Source: Diplonema papillatum
Lineage: Eukaryota; Euglenozoa; Diplonemea; Diplonemida; Diplonemidae
Assembly: GCA_030068145.1 (NCBI GenBank)
Contig: JAPJBO010000906.1
Coordinates: 1 to 64,000 of the forward strand
Direction: 5' to 3'
Length of the DNA stretch: 64,000 bases
Shown: piece after piece, positions 49,684 through 59,989 of the stretch
Layout of the letters: each line of letters starts with the position of its first letter
Position numbering within the stretch: the stretch's first letter is position 1
Translations under genes and position numbers: made by a program
The notes under the pieces: model-generated
Database searches by the model: none
Seen by the model: only the letters and a program-made list of their open reading frames with translations
Told to the model about the DNA's origin: nothing

Positions 49684-51648
49684 CGTGAGGCCATGTGCGT
49701 CAAGACTCTGGATGTGGCTCGGAACTGCGATGCGCTTGTTGCCACTGAATATTCTGCGCCGTGACTGCTTGATTGAATGGTGAAGAAAGCTCATCAGATA
49801 GTCGTGATTTGCTTGGGAGTTGCAAAAGATACCTGCTGTCTGCACGCAGGAAGCTCTCAAGTCGCATGACTCGAAGGCGCCTCTTGCGAAAACGGCCTCA
49901 TCAAGTAGCCAGTCCCCGTTGCGGTGATAGACAGTACTGCCAGTATGCCAATCGCCGAAGCTCATCTCGCTATATTGTTCGTCCGCCACTAAGTTCAGTG
50001 CAATGGTCTCACGATGCACTTCAACTTCGTCAAAGTACACTATCAGTGTCGTGCCGGTGTATGCGGCGGCATAGCGATGCCACTCGGTGTCAATCTCGAC
50101 ACTTGTGATCAGACCAGCACGATTATCAAAAACACTGAAGTACAGAGTGTAGGTTGCACCATTTACCTTAGCGCCAATACCGAAGCCCGCCATCTTTTCC
50201 GATCCTCCAATGTGAATGAACATGCGCAACCCCGGTACGATGCATTTCGCGTAGATAGATATCGTCCAAGGATCCGACCCAAGCGGAACGTCGTTTGTCC
50301 CCAAGGCATATTGTTTGTCCTGTTTGAGAAAGAAACTTCCCCCGCAGATGGCGTCAGGGTCGGGCGTGAAAGTGTTGCTTTTATCATTCCCAGCACTTCC
50401 TTCATCAATCAGACTCCCGTTGTCGAACGAGTACCGCGAGTATACATAAAGAGTCGATGATGCAGGAGCTATTGTAGGCGGAGACGGGGTCACGGAGCTT
50501 ACCATCGCTCGTCGAGCAAACACAGGATTCTCACCCTCTGTGGATAGTGCTGATGTAGGCGGTGCTGGTGTCGGTGGCAATGTACAACGCCCGGAAGGGT
50601 TGCAATAAGGTAGAGATGCGCAGTCAGAGTTTGTCGTGCAAGGAAACTCACACAAGAAGTCGTGCGGGTCGCCATCCGAAACCTCAATCCAACCTCCCAA
50701 ATAATCCATGAGAACGGCGCTACTTCCTCCACTGACAGCAGCAGCAAAATTACAGTAGGCCTGCTGACAGGTGCCGTCGTAAAGGACGGTGCCATCGGCA
50801 TAAGTCACAATGCCGCCTTCACTCTTTCCGTCCATGAACGTTTCCGCATTTGCCTTGACGTCGAACAAACGAGCGTTTTCATCGGCGCTCATAGACCTAG
50901 CCAAGCGACCTGTTCTACCGTTGTAGATCTGCTCAGAGCAAATGCGCACCGCATTCTGCTGCAGTTCGATGGTGTGTGAGATACCGAATGTGATATCCTC
51001 ACCGACGTCAAGTGTAATGTATTCGCAGCGTCCAGTAGCCGAGCAGGCAACAACTTCGTCAGCCGCCGGCGCCTCGCAGTCAGCATCCGACGTGCAGGGA
51101 ACTTCGCAAAGATACGTGGCTGCGAAGTCGCCTTTATTCTCGTCCCGCGCGGTATTGGACAAGTAATACAAGTGGTGTTCATCTCCCGCCGGTCCGTACA
51201 CTGACAGGTGATGTTCACTCCCACCATCGTCGGCCTTTGCTCGCCAACCGCAAAAAGCCTGCAGGCAGCCATCAGCACGTGTGTAAAACACGGTCCCGTC
51301 AGACCAACGCCAGGTGTCTTCCTCAGCCTCGTCGGTGCCATCAAGCAGAAGGGACGAGTCAAATTTTAACGCCACGATCCTGTCAAGCTCTCGCTGGTAC
51401 ATAACCCGTGCAAGCCTGCCATTAGCTGCGGCGTATCCGCAACTTGGTTGCGCATCACGCCAATGAACACTTGGTGAGTTCACAAGAAAAAAGTCGATGG
51501 AACGATCGTAGCTGTACGTGATCACAGGTAGAGTACAAGTTCCTGCATCGCATTCCCCTCCACCACACGCGGAATCGTCCACGCAAGCTCCAGCGAGGGT
51601 CGGAAACAACAGCAAAGGAACGCACGCAATCGTGACACGATACAACAT
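49639..51648 (-). CDS. Secreted C-type-lectin / LamG surface protein, 3' end replaced by retroelement repeat
   Basis: I chose ATG 51648 because MLYRVTIACVPLLLFPTLAG is a clean signal peptide; an upstream in-frame ATG at 51777 adds only a basic leader. The mature protein has a Cys-rich start (about 22-38), a C-type-lectin-like domain (about 45-185, ending YLCEVPC), a CTSDADC...C motif, a second lectin-like domain (about 215-337, ending FLCEFPC), CTTNSDC...C, a Thr/Pro linker (about 357-398) and a LamG domain (about 400-605). The last codons (HCWLCGAFVGPFLR) are encoded by the retroelement repeat ending at 49683, so the natural C-terminus, perhaps a stalk and membrane domain, is lost. Likely a cell-surface or secreted carbohydrate-binding protein. 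Confidence 0.75.
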   Translation of the reverse strand: MLYRVTIACVPLLLFPTLAGACVDDSACGGGECDAGTCTLPVITYSYDRSIDFFLVNSPSVHWRDAQPSCGYAAANGRLARVMYQRELDRIVALKFDSSLLLDGTDEAEEDTWRWSDGTVFYTRADGCLQAFCGWRAKADDGGSEHHLSVYGPAGDEHHLYYLSNTARDENKGDFAATYLCEVPCTSDADCEAPAADEVVACSATGRCEYITLDVGEDITFGISHTIELQQNAVRICSEQIYNGRTGRLARSMSADENARLFDVKANAETFMDGKSEGGIVTYADGTVLYDGTCQQAYCNFAAAVSGGSSAVLMDYLGGWIEVSDGDPHDFLCEFPCTTNSDCASLPYCNPSGRCTLPPTPAPPTSALSTEGENPVFARRAMVSSVTPSPPTIAPASSTLYVYSRYSFDNGSLIDEGSAGNDKSNTFTPDPDAICGGSFFLKQDKQYALGTNDVPLGSDPWTISIYAKCIVPGLRMFIHIGGSEKMAGFGIGAKVNGATYTLYFSVFDNRAGLITSVEIDTEWHRYAAAYTGTTLIVYFDEVEVHRETIALNLVADEQYSEMSFGDWHTGSTVYHRNGDWLLDEAVFARGAFESCDLRASCVQTAGIFCNSQANHDYLMSFLHHSIKQSRRRIFSGNKRIAVPSHIQSLDAHGLTHCWLCGAFVGPFLR

Positions 51649-51775
51649 GTTTGTTTCCGCCCCGTGCCCGGATAGGTTTGTAGGGGAGAGGGCCTTGTCT
51701 GGTTGAAGCTTGATGGAAGAAATGCGTAGTTTTGGTTTATTCTTCGTTGTCGACAACATTTTTTGCTTGGACAAC

Positions 51776-52465
51776 ATGGCTTATATGGCCAGCCTACTTA
51801 TCATAAACTGCTTATATGGCCACTAAAGTTTCATAAATTGCTTATATGGCCAGCAATGTTTCAAAATACTGCTTTTATGGCCAGCGACGTTTCAGAATAC
51901 TGCTTATATGGCCAGCAATGTTTCACAATACTGCTTATATGGCCAGCAATGTTTCAGAATACTGCTTATATGGCCAGCAACGTTTCAAAACTGCTTGTAT
52001 GGCCAGAAAGGTTTCAGAAACTCCTTATATGGCCAGAAATGTTTCAATGCTGCTTATATGGCCAGTAGCAATGTTTCGAAAACTGCTTATATGGCCAGCA
52101 ATGTTTCAGAATACTGCTTATATGGCCAGCAATGTTTCAATACTGCTTATATGGCCAGTGGCAATGTTTCAGAAACTGCTTATATGGCCAGCAATGTTTC
52201 AGAGGTTGCTTATATGGCCAGCAATGTTTCAGAAAATTGCTTATATGGCCAGCAATGTGAGAGTTGCTTATATGGCCAGCAATGTTTCGAAAGTTGCTTA
52301 TATGGCCAACAATGTTTCAAAAGTTGCTTCTATGGCCAGCAATGTTTCAAAAGTTGCTTCTATGGCCAGCAATGTTTCAAAAAGTTGCTTATATGGCCAG
52401 CAATGTTTCAGAAAATTGCTTATATGGCCAGCAATGTTTCAAAAGTTGCTTATATGGCCAGGGGT
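51776..52465 (+). repeat. Element C left array (CTTATATGGCCAGCAATG units)
   Basis: Unit length is about 28-34 bp: GCTTATATGGCCAGCAATG then TTTCA(A/G)AA plus a short variable joint (AACT, ATACT, GTT). The first units (51776-51840) are the most diverged. Reading frames across the array are artefacts. Confidence 0.95.
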
Positions 52466-52818
52466 ACTTTTTGGGTCCAATTCTGGATATCTCTTTACCA
52501 GGGTGCAATTTTGGTCCGGGGGTGCCATCTTGGTCAAAACCTTGGGTCAGAATTTTTGGGTGGTCGAAATTTTGGGTGATTTTGAGTCATTTTTTGGGTA
52601 GTATTTGCGGTCAATTATGTCACGGTTTTGGCTTGCAGTGGAGTGAGCAACGTCAGTCGGTAGGTGCAAGCTCAGATGCAGACCAGACTTTTGCGCAGTG
52701 AAAAACGGTCGTGCCACAAGGTTTCAACATTAGAGTTCAAAATCACACAAAAAACATCACGCCAACAAACACCAGAAGATAGGTTTCAAAATTAGGGGCA
52801 TAAATCACGAGAAGTATC

Positions 52819-53980
52819 ATGTCGGCATCAGAGGTACTTCAGAAGATAATCATATTGACCGCTCCAGTGCTTGAAAAGGCCGACCTTGTCGGTATCCTTT
52901 CATATGCTGCAACAACGGACGTGTCCAATGTCGTCAACGGTCTGGAGCACGATACCGAATTGCTTGCTTTAACTTTGAAGGCCCTCGTACCAGCGCCACA
53001 CACAAGCCCAGGAAATGCCTGATCCTCCGGCTTCGCATCCTGAACCCCTGCAACCACCAGAATCTTCAGCCCCGCCAGGAACAGATCTACCAGATCCTGT
53101 GGAACCCCAGTCCCCACCAGCTGCGCAAGTTCATCCTCCCTTGGGGGAGCCTGAGCTTCCCCCGAACTCCCCATCTTCCCCGCATGATGCATCCGTGCTT
53201 CCATCGGTTGGATGTACGTTTGCAGGGCGAAATGCATTCCAGACTGCGGTGATTGAGGCTTGCCTCAAGCAGAACCGGGGCAACATTCACCGCGAGCTGC
53301 ACCGGGAGAAAGTTTTGTTCTCGTGCAAAGCGGTGCAAAGCGGTGATGCCTGCCCTTTCCAGTGCAACGCTAGAGAAAGCGAGGATGGGGTGTTCACCAT
53401 CAGTGCGAGTCTAGCACACACGTGCTCGGCCGCAAGCGGCTCCGTGGGCCTCGGTGGGCTTGCAAACTGACTGGCTGACTACCACCATCCAGCCGTGGCT
53501 CGTCCAGGTGCCAAAGTTATCTTCTGCTGCCATTGTGGCGCGTGCAAAGTCAGACTTCTCCGTCGACATTAGCACGTACGTGGCACTTCAGGCCCGCAGG
53601 CGAGCTGTTGATCAGAACAGCATTGCTGGAGAGGATACATACGGCCTGCTACGGTCGTACTTTGCGTCCGTCGAGAAAGAGGACCCGGCGGCTTCCTGCC
53701 GCGTGGTTGAAGACAAGGCGGGCCGCTTCAAGTACGCCTTCGCCGCGCACGGTGCGTGTGTTGCCGCACTGCCTCATATGTGTCCGATCGTAATCGTGGA
53801 CGCCGCGCACCTGAAGCACACAGGAGGGCTCTTGTTCTGTGCTGTCGGGTTTGACGGCGAGGAGAACACGGTCCCTATCGCCCACGCAATCGGATTAGCC
53901 GAAGACACAGAGAACTGGACGATGTTTTTCGTGGACCTTGGCGGTTTCGTGGACCGGTGCATTGCCCACAAAGGCCGTTG
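52819..53980 (+). pseudogene. Mutator-like (MULE) transposase remnant in element C
   Basis: Three frames in succession: MSASEVLQKI... (52819-53022), a Pro-rich linker and Mutator DNA-binding region (53015-53470: GCTFAGRNAFQTAV, CPFQCNARE, then LAHTC), and the catalytic part (53454-53980). In the last part, IVIVDAAHLKHTGGLLFCAV carries the first catalytic Asp and VPIAHAIGLAEDTENWTMFF is the next conserved block. The reading stops where the right inverted repeat begins, so the second Asp and C-terminus are missing. It is non-autonomous. Confidence 0.8.
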
Positions 53981-53999
53981 ATGTCAGACTGCATTGCAA

Positions 54000-54190
54000 T
54001 TTGTTGACCCAAATATGCACAAAATTCGAGCCAAAAATTGACCCAAATATTGCTCAAAATGTTTGACTCAAAAGTAACCCGAAAATTTACCCAAAAGTTC
54101 GACCCAAGTTTTTGGAAAATCTGACCCAAAAATGAACCCAAAAATTCGGCCAAAAATAGTGACACAAGAAATTTGTCCAGAAATTATACC
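54000..54190. repeat. GACCCAAAA-type low-complexity, inner part of right inverted repeat
   Basis: Repeated (T)GACCCAAAA(A/T)TT words. The inverted counterpart is 52470-52620 (TTTTGGGT(C/G)-rich). Confidence 0.75.
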
Positions 54191-54195
54191 CAAGA

Positions 54196-54585
54196 AGCAC
54201 CCCTGGCCGGATAAGCAACTATCGAAACATTGCTGGCCATATAAGCAGTTTTCTGAAACATTGCTGGCCATATAAGCAGTTTTCTGAAACATTGCTGGCC
54301 ATATAAGCAGCCTTGAAACATTGCTGGCCATATAAGCAACTTCCTGAAACATTGCTGGCCATATAAGCAATTCTGAAACATTGCTGGCCATATAAGCAGC
54401 TTGCTGAAACATTGCTGGCCATATAAGCAATTTTGAAACCTTGCTGGCCATATGAGCAATTTTCTGAAACATTGCTGGCCATATAAGCAATTCTGAAACA
54501 TTGCTGGCCATATAAGCAGCTTGCTGAAACATTGCTGGCCATATAAGCAATTTTGAAACATTGCTGGCCATATAAGCACTTTACG
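54196..54585 (-). repeat. Element C right array, inverted
   Basis: About 13 units of GAAACATTGCTGGCCATATAAGC-type text (complement of the left array), at intervals of 28-31 bp and more uniform than the left array. Confidence 0.95.
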
Positions 54586-54599
54586 CCTATTTGCTTTCA

Positions 54600-55500
54600 G
54601 CATCTTTTCATGCCTTTTGGTGACGGTATTCTTTCTTTACCAGGGCAGAGCGGACGGTGGTTGACCGTCACGTTCCGGGACCAGGAGCGGCCTTTTTCTT
54701 TTTTCTCTTTCTTTTCTTCTTCTCTTCTTTACCAGGGACTTTCTGGACTTTACGGTGCCCTGGAGTTTCGTACTCCCTCTGCCCGAAAGAAGGTGAATTG
54801 AACGTGACCGAAACGTGAACAATAGCTCGTCACGAGATAAAAAAAATGCCGGTGCCAAAGTATGTTTTACCTACAACTTTTCTTCCCCTTCTATCCGCCA
54901 CTTCAATTTTCGTTCCAATGGGATTGCCTTTGGCAGTCGAAATTTATCGTAAGTGCGCACAAACAAAGCAAGCGTTGCTTCTGAGGCTGCAATTACTTTC
55001 ACCACGAACCTGCAGCAGGATCAGTACCAACAATTTCAACAGCACATGTTCAGCACTGCCCTTCTTTGTGCGTCCGGTTACGCTGCAGTTTCGCTTGCAT
55101 ATTCGCGTGTTTTACGTTAAGGATAAACGACCGGGTTCCATCTGTATGATCTCAGCGTGCTCGTGCACCCGTATCCTCCAGAGAAGTATTAAAGGGGGGT
55201 TCTATTCCGTGTCTTCTCGGGAGCAATCACACGCTCCCGGTATGATCGAAGTATACTTATATCGGGCTGAACTCTCCCAGGGGGGTCATCCTTATTTTCT
55301 GAATCCCCGGGAACAGAGAGACCGGGGACGTATGCGCTCATAGCATCAATGGTTGGCCGATTTTAGTGGCACCTTTGGTGGCTGTATACGTTGCCGTAGG
55401 GTGGTCATTTTTGAACGGTCGCCATGAGAACGACTGCTATAGCTTGCCACTGCGGCGAAATAATCCAGTACGCTTATAAAATGTAGCCCTCGCCGTTTCA
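54600..55500. other. No clear gene; 165-aa frame of unknown meaning
   Basis: A plus-strand frame at 54846-55343 begins after an A-rich stretch (ATAAAAAAAATG) with a hydrophobic N-terminus (VLPTTFLPLLSATSIFVPMG) but has no recognisable domain and unremarkable composition. The remainder is pyrimidine-rich. Confidence 0.25.
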
Positions 55501-55509
55501 CAGACTACG

Positions 55510-56200
55510 CACACGCAGAAACTCCGCAATATGGGTTTTCGGGGGTACCACCAGCAGCTGCGACCACTGCTGCGACGGCCCCGACGCAGGCCGCCCGGCA
55601 GCGGCGGCTGCTCCGTGTCAGCTCTCGCCGAGCCTCCGGCCACCGACAACGGCAGCGAGACCCCCCCCCCCCGCCGGCCCGCGGGGGTCCCTCCGGCGGC
55701 GGATGCGGGCCTTCGGCAGCGTGCCGGCGGCGGGTGGCGGCATGGTGGAATCCCGATTGCGTCGGGAGCTCGCTGCGTCGCCCCCACCCACGCAAGCCGG
55801 CGGATCTGAGGCGTCGTCGTTGTGCGCCGCGGCGGCCGCCCGCGGGAGCTTCTTGTAGCGCGAATCGTAAGCCGCCGCTATCCCGAAATCCGGACCGAAC
55901 GCGGCAGCCCCCCACGACGGCGGCACATTGTCGTACGGAACTGTGGGAAAACGCCCTTCCTCGCACCTCTCTCTGCCGCCTCACAGAAACCCGTCGGTTT
56001 GAATGCCGGTTTCATCATTTGTTTGATCGCTCGTTTGATCCGATGCCCACTGCTCTCCGCATTCGAACAGGTTGCCCTGCCCCCAAACCAGGCCCTTCCG
56101 GCGCTTCCTCCCCACCCCCGGGCATGCCGCCCAGCCAGCACCCCGCGGGAGCGCCGGGCCGGCTCGTTGCCGCCGGACGCGGCATCGCGACACACAGCGA
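55510..56200. other. GC-rich unassigned island
   Basis: Much more GC-rich than its flanks, with long frames on both strands. Minus-strand 55926-55618 (MPPSWGAAAFGPDFGIAAAY...) and plus-strand 55531-55809 are the most protein-like, both Ala/Arg/Pro/Gly-rich. Open frames of this length are expected by chance at this base composition. It could be a 5' exon or a CpG-rich promoter region. Confidence 0.25.
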
Positions 56201-56201
56201 C

Positions 56202-56508
56202 GGGTGCGTGCCGGCGTCTGAGCGGTTTGTCCTAGACCACACGTGGTTTGCGACCCTGGACATGGGGTCTAGGACATGCTGGGGTACTTCTATGAGCTTC
56301 CGGTATAGGAGGCACTGGCGGGTTATCTCGGTTTTCGGTCCCAGTGGAGTCGCTGCTCCTTCCGAGGACGCTGGACTCGCCATACGCGACGTCGTCATAT
56401 GTGGCCAAGAAGCTGGTCTCCTCGGTACCCGCCCGCCAGTCGAGGGTGCGTGCCGGCGTCTAAGCGGTTTGTCCTAGACCACACGTGGTTTGCGACCCTG
56501 GACATGCC
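56202..56508. repeat. 63-bp direct repeats
   Basis: 56205-56265 and 56447-56508 share GGTGCGTGCCGGCGTCT(G/A)A and GCGGTTTGTCCTAGACCACA to GACCCTGGACATG. They flank 180 bp that itself contains GGGTCTAGGACATG. Confidence 0.8.
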
Positions 56509-56674
56509 GGGCAGGAGTTCTTTGGTTGGTTGGTAGTGACAACACGACAGCTTTCGCCGTATGTCAGTCGCACAATACCCAGTTTAGTTTGTCTTTCATT
56601 GTATTGATGAAACAGCAGTATAACGTCTAAAATTATTTCCAGGCCACTTCCAATTCGCATTACAGGGGAGTCAC

Positions 56675-58235
56675 ACACTCGAACATTTGAACGTCAGCGG
56701 GCAAATCATGGTTTGATTGATATTGGAAGACACTATGCTGCAAATGGGCGTCGTTTGGTACCAAGGCCACCGTACGACCACCAGCAGACTAATTACGTGG
56801 GTTCGCTTCTCATCTCGGTTGGAAAGGGCGGTCTTGTGCTCCTTCCGTGAAAACTGCCCTTGTGATCCCGCCATAGCGCTCGACGGAGACAGGATCAACC
56901 AACATTGAAGACCCAAAAGAGCCAAAGTCACGAAGTGCGATGCTTGGGACATTGGACTTTACAGTAGAGCACGCAGAGCGGTGGAAGATATCACCAATGA
57001 CGCTGTTTGCTCGTTCACAGGGCGGGTAGTAGATGCTTTGCCTGCTGGATGTGTGCCTCGGTATGAGGTTCATCCTGATGGGGGTTGCTGAGGCGGCCAG
57101 CACATCACTGGCCGAATTTACCCGCTCAGAAGACTCAGCCACCTCCACCTCTTCTTCCCATTCTGACGCAGTCACCTCAAGAAGCTTCGGCTCCATTTGA
57201 CTGCGAAGAGATGCTACCAACCTCGAACGTCGGTGGGTGAGGTTGACGTACACAACTGCGACTGCGCCGAGAACACCACGTATCAATAGCGTGAATGCTG
57301 CATACAGCAGGAGGTTTTGGCTTGTGACACGTCCCCAGTGGACAAGGGGTTTTTCAGCAAAACATGCCACAGCGGTCACCAGCAGCCCGAGGCAGATTAA
57401 AACTGCGACGCCAATCTCCAGAACGTTGACAACTGTTTGCCTGTACGGCATACGCCACATTAGCTGGGACAGGTACACAAGCTGGGCAGCCAACATCGCC
57501 AGCTTCTTGTAGCCGCACTGGGTCCAGCTGGTAACTTCTATGCTGTAGATCGCGGCAAAGCAAACACTCAGGAAGCATCCGTAAACAAATGAAAAGAACA
57601 CCGCCTCCGGATCGTGGTGTTGGAAGAGGCAGCCGTATCGCTCGACGGAGTTCTTTCTAATAGAACCCAATACATCAGCACCATCTACAGCAGCTGGCGC
57701 TGCTGTAGATGGTGCTGATGTTGCTGGGGCTGGTGTAGCTGGTGCTGATGTAGGTGGGGCTGGTGTAGCTGGTGCTGATGTGGATGGTGTTGATGTAGCT
57801 GGGGCTGACGTATCTGGTGCTGATCTAGCTGGTGCTGGTGTAGCTGGGGCTGATGTAGCAGGTGCTGATGTAGCTGGGGCTGACGTATCTGGTGCTGATG
57901 TAGCTGGTGCTGGTGTAGCTGGGGCTGATGTAGGTGGTGTTGATGTAGTTAGTGCTGATGTAGCTGGTGCTGATGTAGGTGGCGCTAATGTAGCTGGTGA
58001 TGATGTAGCTGGTGCTGTTGTAGGTGGTGCTGATGTAGGTGGTGCTAATGTAGCAGGTGCTGATGTGGGCGGCGCTGATGTAGCTGGTGATGATGTAGCT
58101 GGTGCTGAGGTAGCAGGTGCTGATGTGGGTGGCGCTGATGTATCTGGTGCTGAGGAAAGTGGTGCTAGTGTGGGTGGCGCTAATGTAGGTGGTAATGATG
58201 TACTGGTTTCCAGGCTGCTTAGCCCGAGTCTCTGG
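56675..58235 (-). pseudogene. Second surface-protein copy: TSAP stalk, membrane segments and full cytoplasmic tail, 5' truncated
   Basis: Minus strand. The TSAP frame runs without stop from about 58235 (no ATG) through the array and joins at 57670 (SAPSTAAPAAVDGADVLGSI) to membrane sequence beginning inside the paralogue (SIRKNSVERYGCLF). About 390 codons of the paralogue, including the first three membrane segments, are missing at that join. Four membrane segments then follow almost identically. A tail absent from copy 1 continues: TASEWEEEVEVAESSERVNS, SNVPSIALRDFGSF and so on to 56810. The tail shows what copy 1 lost. Confidence 0.65.
57690..58215 (-). repeat. 15-bp TSAP coding minisatellite, second locus
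   Basis: About 34 units of GGTGCTGATGTAGCT variants, same unit as 23035-23885. At its inner edge is an inverted repeat, CAGCACCATCTACAGCAGC (57679-57697) facing GCTGCTGTAGATGGTGCTG (57700-57718), at the point where stalk joins membrane sequence. Confidence 0.9.
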
Positions 58236-58253
58236 GTCGCGTCCCCCTCGTTC

Positions 58254-58345
58254 TCTTAGTCCCCTGGTCTTGAATCTCGCTGGTTCGTCCGGGCTGGTTG
58301 CTTCGCACTCTCTCTTTGTTTGCAGCACTCGTCTCTCCCTGCTGT
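58254..58345. repeat. Dispersed repeat upstream of surface-protein copy 2
   Basis: Same text as 24065-24165 (TTGAATCTCGCTGGTTCGTC, GGGCTGGTTGCTTCGCACTC). It marks the edge of the duplicated block. Confidence 0.75.
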
Positions 58346-59030
58346 GCGCGGATAGTGTGGGTGGATAAGCTCGTGGATGGTTGTTCGGAAACAAGTACAA
58401 CCTTAAACTACGCCTAGCACAGGGCCAGGCGGCATATGCGTGTCTTCATCATCTTAGAGTAATGTGCACTAGCTCGCAAATCACACTAAATGGTGTTCCC
58501 CGTGAGGTAGGCAGACAGTCACGGGGGGGTTATCCAGCTACGCAAACATCCGAGAGCCTTAAGAGGTTCAGACGACGCGGTTCAGAATTACCTTCTAGCG
58601 AAAAAACAACGCCTCTCATGTGTACGCAATCCTTTCAACCCTTGAAACTTCTGGCCCTCTTTGGTGTACTCGATGGAGCAGTACCGGGGACCCCGTCAAT
58701 TGTTGCTCAAACAACTGACCGTGCGTGACCGTGTACGCGGTACCAGGCGAGGACGGCGGAGTGATGCCAAGGGCATGGGTGAAGCCCGGTATCTGCCTCG
58801 GTTCCGACCGTCGATCTTCCACATTGCTAGTCGATGTGGGGGGCGCAGAAGGCCCTAGCAGTGGGCAAAGTAGCTGACGTGTAGAAGGGAGCATCATGGA
58901 AGGTGAAGGTGCGCGCACGGTCATATCATGGAGCAAGGGGGGGGGGGGGGGGGGGCCCCGGCTGACACAACCCTGAGAGCCCCCAACGACTTTGCAAGGG
59001 ACCCCCCCCCCTCCCCCGGGTCGGGGTGTT
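58346..59030. other. No gene recognised; G19 tract
   Basis: Short frames only. A run of 19 G (58937-58955) is followed by CCCC and, 50 bp later, CCCCCCCC-rich text, a potential quadruplex or hairpin former. Confidence 0.5.
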
Positions 59031-59034
59031 TTAT

Positions 59035-59415
59035 TTCTGGAAGGGTTCGGTTTTGGGGTCGGTTTCGGGTTCGGTTTCCAAAACCGAACCCAAAACCGAC
59101 CCTTCCAGAATTAGATTTGGAAACCGAACCCAAAACCGAACCCGAAACCGAAACCGAACCTCCAGAATTAGTTTTGGAAACCGAACCCAAGACCGAACCG
59201 AACCCGAAACCGAACCTTCCAGAATGAGTTTTGGAAACCGAACTTGGAAACCGAACCCAAAACCGAATCCGAAACTGAACCGAAACCGAACCGGATCCGA
59301 AGCCGACCCACGAAACCGAACCAGTGCCTGATAGACCGAACCCAGAACCGAACCAATGCCCGATAGGAAACCGGACTCGGAACCGAACCCGATAGACCGA
59401 ACTCGGAACCGGGGA
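59035..59415. repeat. ACCGAACCCAAA-type array headed by a long palindrome
   Basis: 59039-59110 is a near-perfect inverted repeat (CTGGAAGGGTTCGGTTTTGG... mirrored as ...CCAAAACCGACCCTTCCAG). It continues as about 25 variants of AAACCGAACC(C/G). A related piece (TTCCAGAATTAAATCTGGAA, ACCGAACCC) lies at 60855-60940. Confidence 0.85.
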
Positions 59416-59989
59416 GGACGGTGGGCTAACAACCCAAGGCAAGGTGGCAACAGACGGAATCTGCAGCTCCACATTACATCACGCAAGAATGGCTGATTCC
59501 TTCCTGAAGTCATCAACTGTCTTTGTGCCCACAGGAAGCGCGAACTGAACGCAAGGACCTTCCAGACGTGGAACGCTGTACGGAGAGAAGACCACGCAAC
59601 GGAGCAGGCGCCCACACGTAGTTTCTAACAGGACTAATCCCTCACACCGAAGTGATCATGAGTTGCCTTAACGAAACGAACCTTGTGGAGCTGAACTCAG
59701 GCTGATAGGTGGGCCTTCTACAACGTTAGCACCGGTCAGCAAGTAAACGTATCCGACCCCTGGCACAGAAGGCACGCGGTGGCTATCAGTAAACTGCGTC
59801 GCGCACTCAGACAGAATTGACAGCATGTACTTGGAACCCCTTCTCACGGTCAGTAACCTGGACGACAACTATGCTGGACGAATATCAGGATTCGACGACG
59901 ACGAATATCTTCGGGATGTTTCGAAAATCTTCTCAAAAAATAACACTAAAATATCGGGTCAAAAGGGTTTCCCCCCCCAAAAAAAAAGA
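59416..59989. other. No gene recognised
   Basis: Unique-looking text with short frames on both strands and no domain. Confidence 0.35.

Larger units (their letters stand above)
51770..54590 (+). mobile_element. Foldback-type MULE element C
   Basis: The left end is a tandem array of about 22 units (51776-52465), continuing inward into AGGGGTACTTTTTGGGTCCA and TTTGGG-rich text. The right end (54000-54590) is the mirror image: GGGTCA-type text in complement, AGGGGTGCTTCTTGGGTATA when reverse-complemented, then about 13 inverted units. Together the inverted repeats are about 850 and 590 bp. Between them is a Mutator-like transposase remnant. The left array begins about 130 bp upstream of the lectin gene start. 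Confidence 0.85.

Noticed and set aside
51776-52465. CRISPR-like array of about 30-bp repeats
   Set aside because: Units are contiguous with only 2-5 variable joint bases, no unique spacers and no cas genes; the inverted partner array and MULE remnant explain it.
51846-52601. 251-aa and overlapping frames rich in LLIWPAMFQ / CLYGQQCF repeats
   Set aside because: Tandem repeat read in different frames; no stop codons in the unit makes long frames inevitable.
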